DNA of 10,304 nucleotides from Amoebophilaceae bacterium UBA1467 (GTDB lineage Bacteria; Bacteroidota; Bacteroidia; Cytophagales; Amoebophilaceae): NCBI GenBank assembly GCA_002325615.1, contig DCSL01000083.1:6913-17216 (forward strand), in the 5' to 3' direction. The position numbers were made by a program, and so were the translations under genes. The notes below the pieces were generated by a model. That model did no database searches. It saw nothing but the letters and a program-made list of their open reading frames with translations, and was not told the DNA's origin. The number at the start of each line of letters is the position of its first letter. The stretch's first letter is position 1. Shown piece by piece: positions 8,211 to 10,304 of the stretch.

Positions 8211-8442
8211 CTTTATTAAAACATTTGACTGCAAAAGATGCGTAGTAAAAGGCACTACAAGAATGACTTAAAGCAATATTCGTGTTAATAACCTTAAACT
8301 TACTTTGTTCTTGTGTTTGATCATTGAGGGTGACTTTCATCCACAAAAGAGAGCAGTAAAAGTGACATTGTTTTTTGATGATCTCTAACCTCTTTTTTAT
8401 GAGACTAAGATTAGGAGCATAGCCTTCATTTTTGCTATGTGG
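8211..8442. other. Convergent spacer after tRNA-Pro, no gene
   Basis: This A/T-rich spacer separates tRNA-Pro from the convergent cold-shock gene. The minus-strand open frames across it are translations of the reverse of tRNA-Pro. A 6-bp inverted repeat, CATAGC/GCTATG, with a 10-base loop lies near 8419-8440 but has no following T-run. I saw no other element. Confidence 0.5.
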
Positions 8443-8486
8443 AGTAAATTAAAAAGCCCTGTTGTAGCAGGACTTTTTAATTTACT
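8443..8486 (-). terminator. Intrinsic terminator for the cold-shock gene, probably bidirectional
   Basis: A 14-bp outer stem (8443-8456 with 8473-8486) is all A/T-rich except its inner G-C pair and two others. One mismatch and a 4-bp CCTG/CAGG inner stem close a six-base loop at 8462-8467. Read on the minus strand, the G/C-containing core is followed by CTTTTTAATTT, 15 bases after the csp stop codon. Because the outer stem is A-tract against T-tract, the plus strand also shows a core followed by CTTTTTAATTT, so it can end transcripts coming from tRNA-Pro too. Confidence 0.85.
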
Positions 8487-8501
8487 AAGAGGTGATAAAA
8501 A

Positions 8502-8696
8502 TTATACTAGATTCACGTTTACTGCATTCAACCCTCTCGGAGTTTCTTGCACTTCAAAAGTTACTTCATCTCCCTCTTTCACTTCTTGGCCATTGAGGGC
8601 TGTTATATGTACAAAATACTCCTTGTCCGAAGCACTGTCCGTAATAAATCCAAAACCCTTGGAATCATTAAAAAACTTGATAGTTCCTGTTTTCAT
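8502..8696 (-). CDS. csp: Cold-shock domain protein, CspA family
   Basis: This is a single cold-shock domain of 64 residues, the usual length. Such proteins bind single-stranded RNA and DNA and act as RNA chaperones, often at low temperature or during growth transitions. The sequence begins MKTGTIKFFN. It has the RNA-binding motif RNP1 KGFGFI (13-18) and RNP2 YFVHI (27-31), followed by the conserved GDEVTFEVQETPRG stretch (42-55). The aromatic FF pair replaces the WF of E. coli CspA, as is common in this phylum. The ATG start has no Shine-Dalgarno before it. A candidate promoter lies at 8726-8757 and a strong terminator 15 bases downstream, so it is probably transcribed alone. The paralogue type cannot be assigned, and cold induction cannot be judged from sequence. 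Confidence 0.95.
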   Translation of the reverse strand: MKTGTIKFFNDSKGFGFITDSASDKEYFVHITALNGQEVKEGDEVTFEVQETPRGLNAVNVNLV

Positions 8697-8725
8697 TAGT
8701 GTAATTAAATAATTAAAGATTGTAA

Positions 8726-8757
8726 CGAAGATAACATAAAGTCGAAAGAAAAAGCAA
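8726..8757 (-). promoter_or_regulatory. Possible promoter for the cold-shock gene
   Basis: On the minus strand TATCTTCG (8733-8726) matches the TAnnTTTG box in five of its six fixed positions, with TTG at 8757-8755 placed 21 bases upstream. Transcription would begin near 8719, giving a leader of about 23 bases before the ATG at 8696. That is short compared with the long cold-shock leaders of E. coli cspA. Confidence 0.35.
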
Positions 8758-8820
8758 TAAGACGTTAAAGAATTAAGTGCTACGTAGAAATGTCTAGTGT
8801 TACCGGAGTCAAGTGCACTG

Positions 8821-9546
8821 CTAGCTACTTACAGTCATATTGTGAAATACTCTTTGTACATCGTCATGATCTTCTAACGCATCAAGCAGCTTTGTTACTT
8901 TGGCAACAGCATCCCCATTCAAGATAACAGATGTATTAGGAACATATTGCAATGCAGCATCATCAATGGCTATTTGCATTGCTTCTAGCCCTTGCTGTAC
9001 CTGCCCAAAAGTTTCTAAGGGACAAGTGATGTAAAAGTATTCTACTTCAGGCTCAATAGCTTCTGCACCTGCTTCAATCATAGCCAGAGTCAATGCTTCT
9101 TGATCGGTCACTGCTTCCTTCTTAACGGTGAATACACCTTTTCTATGGAACAGAAATGAAAGCGCACTGCTTCTGCGCAGGCTACCACCATGTTTAGTAA
9201 AGAGAGCCCTCACGTCAGCCACGGTACGATTCAGGTTATCTGTCATACATTCTACAACCACTGCCACACCGTGTGTTGCATGACCTTCATAGGCTACCTC
9301 TGTGTAAGTAGCTGCATCCCTGCTATTCCCCTTTTTAATAGCACGCTCGATGTTGTCTTTGGGGAGGTTAGCATTCTTGGCATTTTGGATGGCAAGCCTT
9401 AGCCTAGGATTACTTTCAGGTGTAGCACCTCCTTGCTTGGCAGCCATGGTGATTTCTTTAACCAGTTTGCCAAATAGTTTTCCTCTTTTAGCATCATTAA
9501 TACTCTTACGGTGTTTGATATTGGCCCACTTACTGTGTCCTGCCAT
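8821..9546 (-). CDS. yebC: YebC/PmpR (TACO1) family protein
   Basis: At 241 residues it has the family's usual length. The N-terminus MAGHSKWANIKHRK and the following DAKRGKLFGKLVKEITMAAKQGG (19-41) are diagnostic, as are NLPKDNIERAIKKG (60-73), VECMTDNLNRTVADVR (98-113) and the C-terminal DHDDVQRVFHN (226-236). The family has been described as transcriptional regulators (PmpR). Its mitochondrial member TACO1 acts in translation, and recent work on bacterial YebC points to relief of ribosome stalling; which applies here cannot be told from sequence. The segment GGSLRRSSALSFLF (120-133) departs from the family's usual G-x-L-G-x-x-G-S pattern. The ATG at 9546 is preceded by a strong AGGAGGG. 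It starts 25 bases after the transporter stop codon and is probably in one operon with it. No intrinsic terminator was seen in the 124 bases before the cold-shock gene. Confidence 0.96.
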   Translation of the reverse strand: MAGHSKWANIKHRKSINDAKRGKLFGKLVKEITMAAKQGGATPESNPRLRLAIQNAKNANLPKDNIERAIKKGNSRDAATYTEVAYEGHATHGVAVVVECMTDNLNRTVADVRALFTKHGGSLRRSSALSFLFHRKGVFTVKKEAVTDQEALTLAMIEAGAEAIEPEVEYFYITCPLETFGQVQQGLEAMQIAIDDAALQYVPNTSVILNGDAVAKVTKLLDALEDHDDVQRVFHNMTVSS

Positions 9547-9553
9547 GATTCTA

Positions 9554-9560
9554 CCCTCCT
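9554..9560 (-). promoter_or_regulatory. Strong Shine-Dalgarno sequence of yebC
   Basis: On the minus strand this reads AGGAGGG, ending 7 bases before the ATG at 9546. It supports this start. No comparable sequence precedes mfd, polA, glyS or csp in this window. Confidence 0.85.
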
Positions 9561-9571
9561 ATGACACTTGG

Positions 9572-10304
9572 CTAAGAAGTCTTCTTGTGTCGAGAAAAAA
9601 CATTACGTAAAACCCCCAGCAATATCAAACCTACCCCCAGCAATGTGGACGCAGAAAGCGTTTCGTCTAAGAATAGGTAGCTCAACAACAAGGCATAAAT
9701 GACAGCGATATAAGCAGTGGCTGCAACAGGTGCTACCGGACCTAGTTGGTAGGCCTTTACAGTGTAGTAGTGTGCTATATAACCCAACGCACTGATGATG
9801 CCCAGGAGCATCCAATCTTGGATCTGCAGCCTCACGAAGTTGTACAATAAGTAAGCACCTGTTAGGGGCACGGTGGCCAAGTATGAGTAGAACGTCACTA
9901 CTAGTGGATGCTCCGTGTGTTCTATCTTCCTGACAATGCTATTGGACAGCCCCCTAAAAAACGCACCAGCCAAACCGCTGAAAACATACCATGAGGCTTC
10001 TGTCAGTGAAAAACCATTGATCAAGATGATGCCTGCAAAAGACAGGGCAAAGAAAAGCCACTGCTGCAGGCGTACAGGCTCTTGAACCATGACAATCCCA
10101 ATTAGGGCTGCAAAGATAGGCGCAGTGTAATGGAGCGTCATAGCACTAGGTAGCGAAATGTGTTGCAAAGTGAAGAAATACAGTGCAACGCCCAAAGTAC
10201 CAACAATGCCTCGAGTAAACAGCAAGCCGCGGTTTTGGCCCCAAATAGGAATTTGGCGATACCTCAGCGTTGTAAAACTAACCACCAAAGCACCTAATGC
10301 ATTC
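9572..10304 (-). CDS. EamA/DMT-superfamily membrane transporter (5' end beyond window)
   Basis: The frame is open to the right edge of the window, 243 codons with the N-terminus missing. Reading inward from the edge it begins NALGALVVSF, so a TTG at 10288 is very unlikely to be the real start. Members have about 280-300 residues and ten membrane segments in two EamA repeats. Roughly nine are visible here, the first only in part, for example LLFTRGIVGTLGVALYFFTL, APIFAALIGIVMV, WLFFALSFAGIILI, the VTFYSYLATVPLTGAYLLY region and LLGVGLILLGVL. The FLDETLS loop before the last segment and the AMTLHYTAPIFAALIG segment, rich in small residues, fit drug/metabolite exporters. The C-terminus is short and basic (RHKKTS). 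The substrate cannot be inferred. yebC follows 25 bases downstream on the same strand, suggesting one transcript. Confidence 0.92.
   Translation of the reverse strand, partial: NALGALVVSFTTLRYRQIPIWGQNRGLLFTRGIVGTLGVALYFFTLQHISLPSAMTLHYTAPIFAALIGIVMVQEPVRLQQWLFFALSFAGIILINGFSLTEASWYVFSGLAGAFFRGLSNSIVRKIEHTEHPLVVTFYSYLATVPLTGAYLLYNFVRLQIQDWMLLGIISALGYIAHYYTVKAYQLGPVAPVAATAYIAVIYALLLSYLFLDETLSASTLLGVGLILLGVLRNVFSRHKKTS

Noticed and set aside
8037..8346. Two minus-strand open frames (8037-8255 and 8116-8346) with phrases such as SGRQDSNLRPPAPKAG and GAAGFEPATSCSQS
   Set aside because: These are well-known false proteins produced by translating the reverse strand of tRNA-Pro; the cloverleaf at 8136-8210 explains them.
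10288..10288. TTG as the start of the EamA transporter
   Set aside because: The frame stays open to the window edge, and the N-terminal membrane segments expected of the family are missing, so the gene begins outside the window.
1..10304. Search by eye for mobile elements, CRISPR repeats, defence or toxin genes
   Set aside because: No terminal inverted repeats, transposase, integrase, regularly spaced repeats or such proteins were seen on either strand.

Overview
The window looks like an ordinary housekeeping stretch of a Bacteroidota chromosome. Four things point there: the glycyl-tRNA synthetase is the single-chain homodimeric type, the PolA and cold-shock protein sequences are of Bacteroidota style, most start codons lack a Shine-Dalgarno sequence, and promoter-like TAnnTTTG boxes occur (the Bacteroidota -7 element). 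Moderately long A/T-rich gaps between genes would fit a Cytophagales-type or host-associated lineage, but that placement is an inference and is weak.

Layout. Positions 1-2605, minus strand: the N-terminal ~868 residues of the transcription-repair coupling factor Mfd, running off the left edge. Positions 2606-2978: a divergent, A/T-rich intergenic region with two hairpins around a pure pyrimidine tract. Plus strand: complete polA (2979-5822), complete glyS (5988-7490), tRNA-Ala(GGC) at 7591-7663 and tRNA-Pro(TGG) at 8136-8210. The two tRNAs are separated by 472 bases with no gene I can support. Minus strand again: a small cold-shock protein (8502-8696), yebC (8821-9546), and an EamA/DMT-family membrane transporter (9572-10304) whose 5' end lies outside the window. 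The two gene blocks converge at a long stem at 8443-8486 that looks like an intrinsic terminator able to work in both directions.

How the genes relate. Mfd and PolA are divergent neighbours, and both act in nucleotide excision repair: Mfd recruits the Uvr proteins to stalled RNA polymerase, and PolA fills the excised gap. A shared control region is therefore possible but unproven. glyS and the two tRNAs belong to translation. The transporter and yebC are 25 bases apart on one strand and are probably co-transcribed. yebC stands out as the only gene here with a strong Shine-Dalgarno sequence.

I found no mobile element, CRISPR array, toxin-antitoxin pair, defence gene, prophage gene or other accessory system. 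The observations in Part 2 are modest: regulatory sequences, a possible small structured RNA, and a few unusual residues or start codons. I do not see an undescribed biological system.
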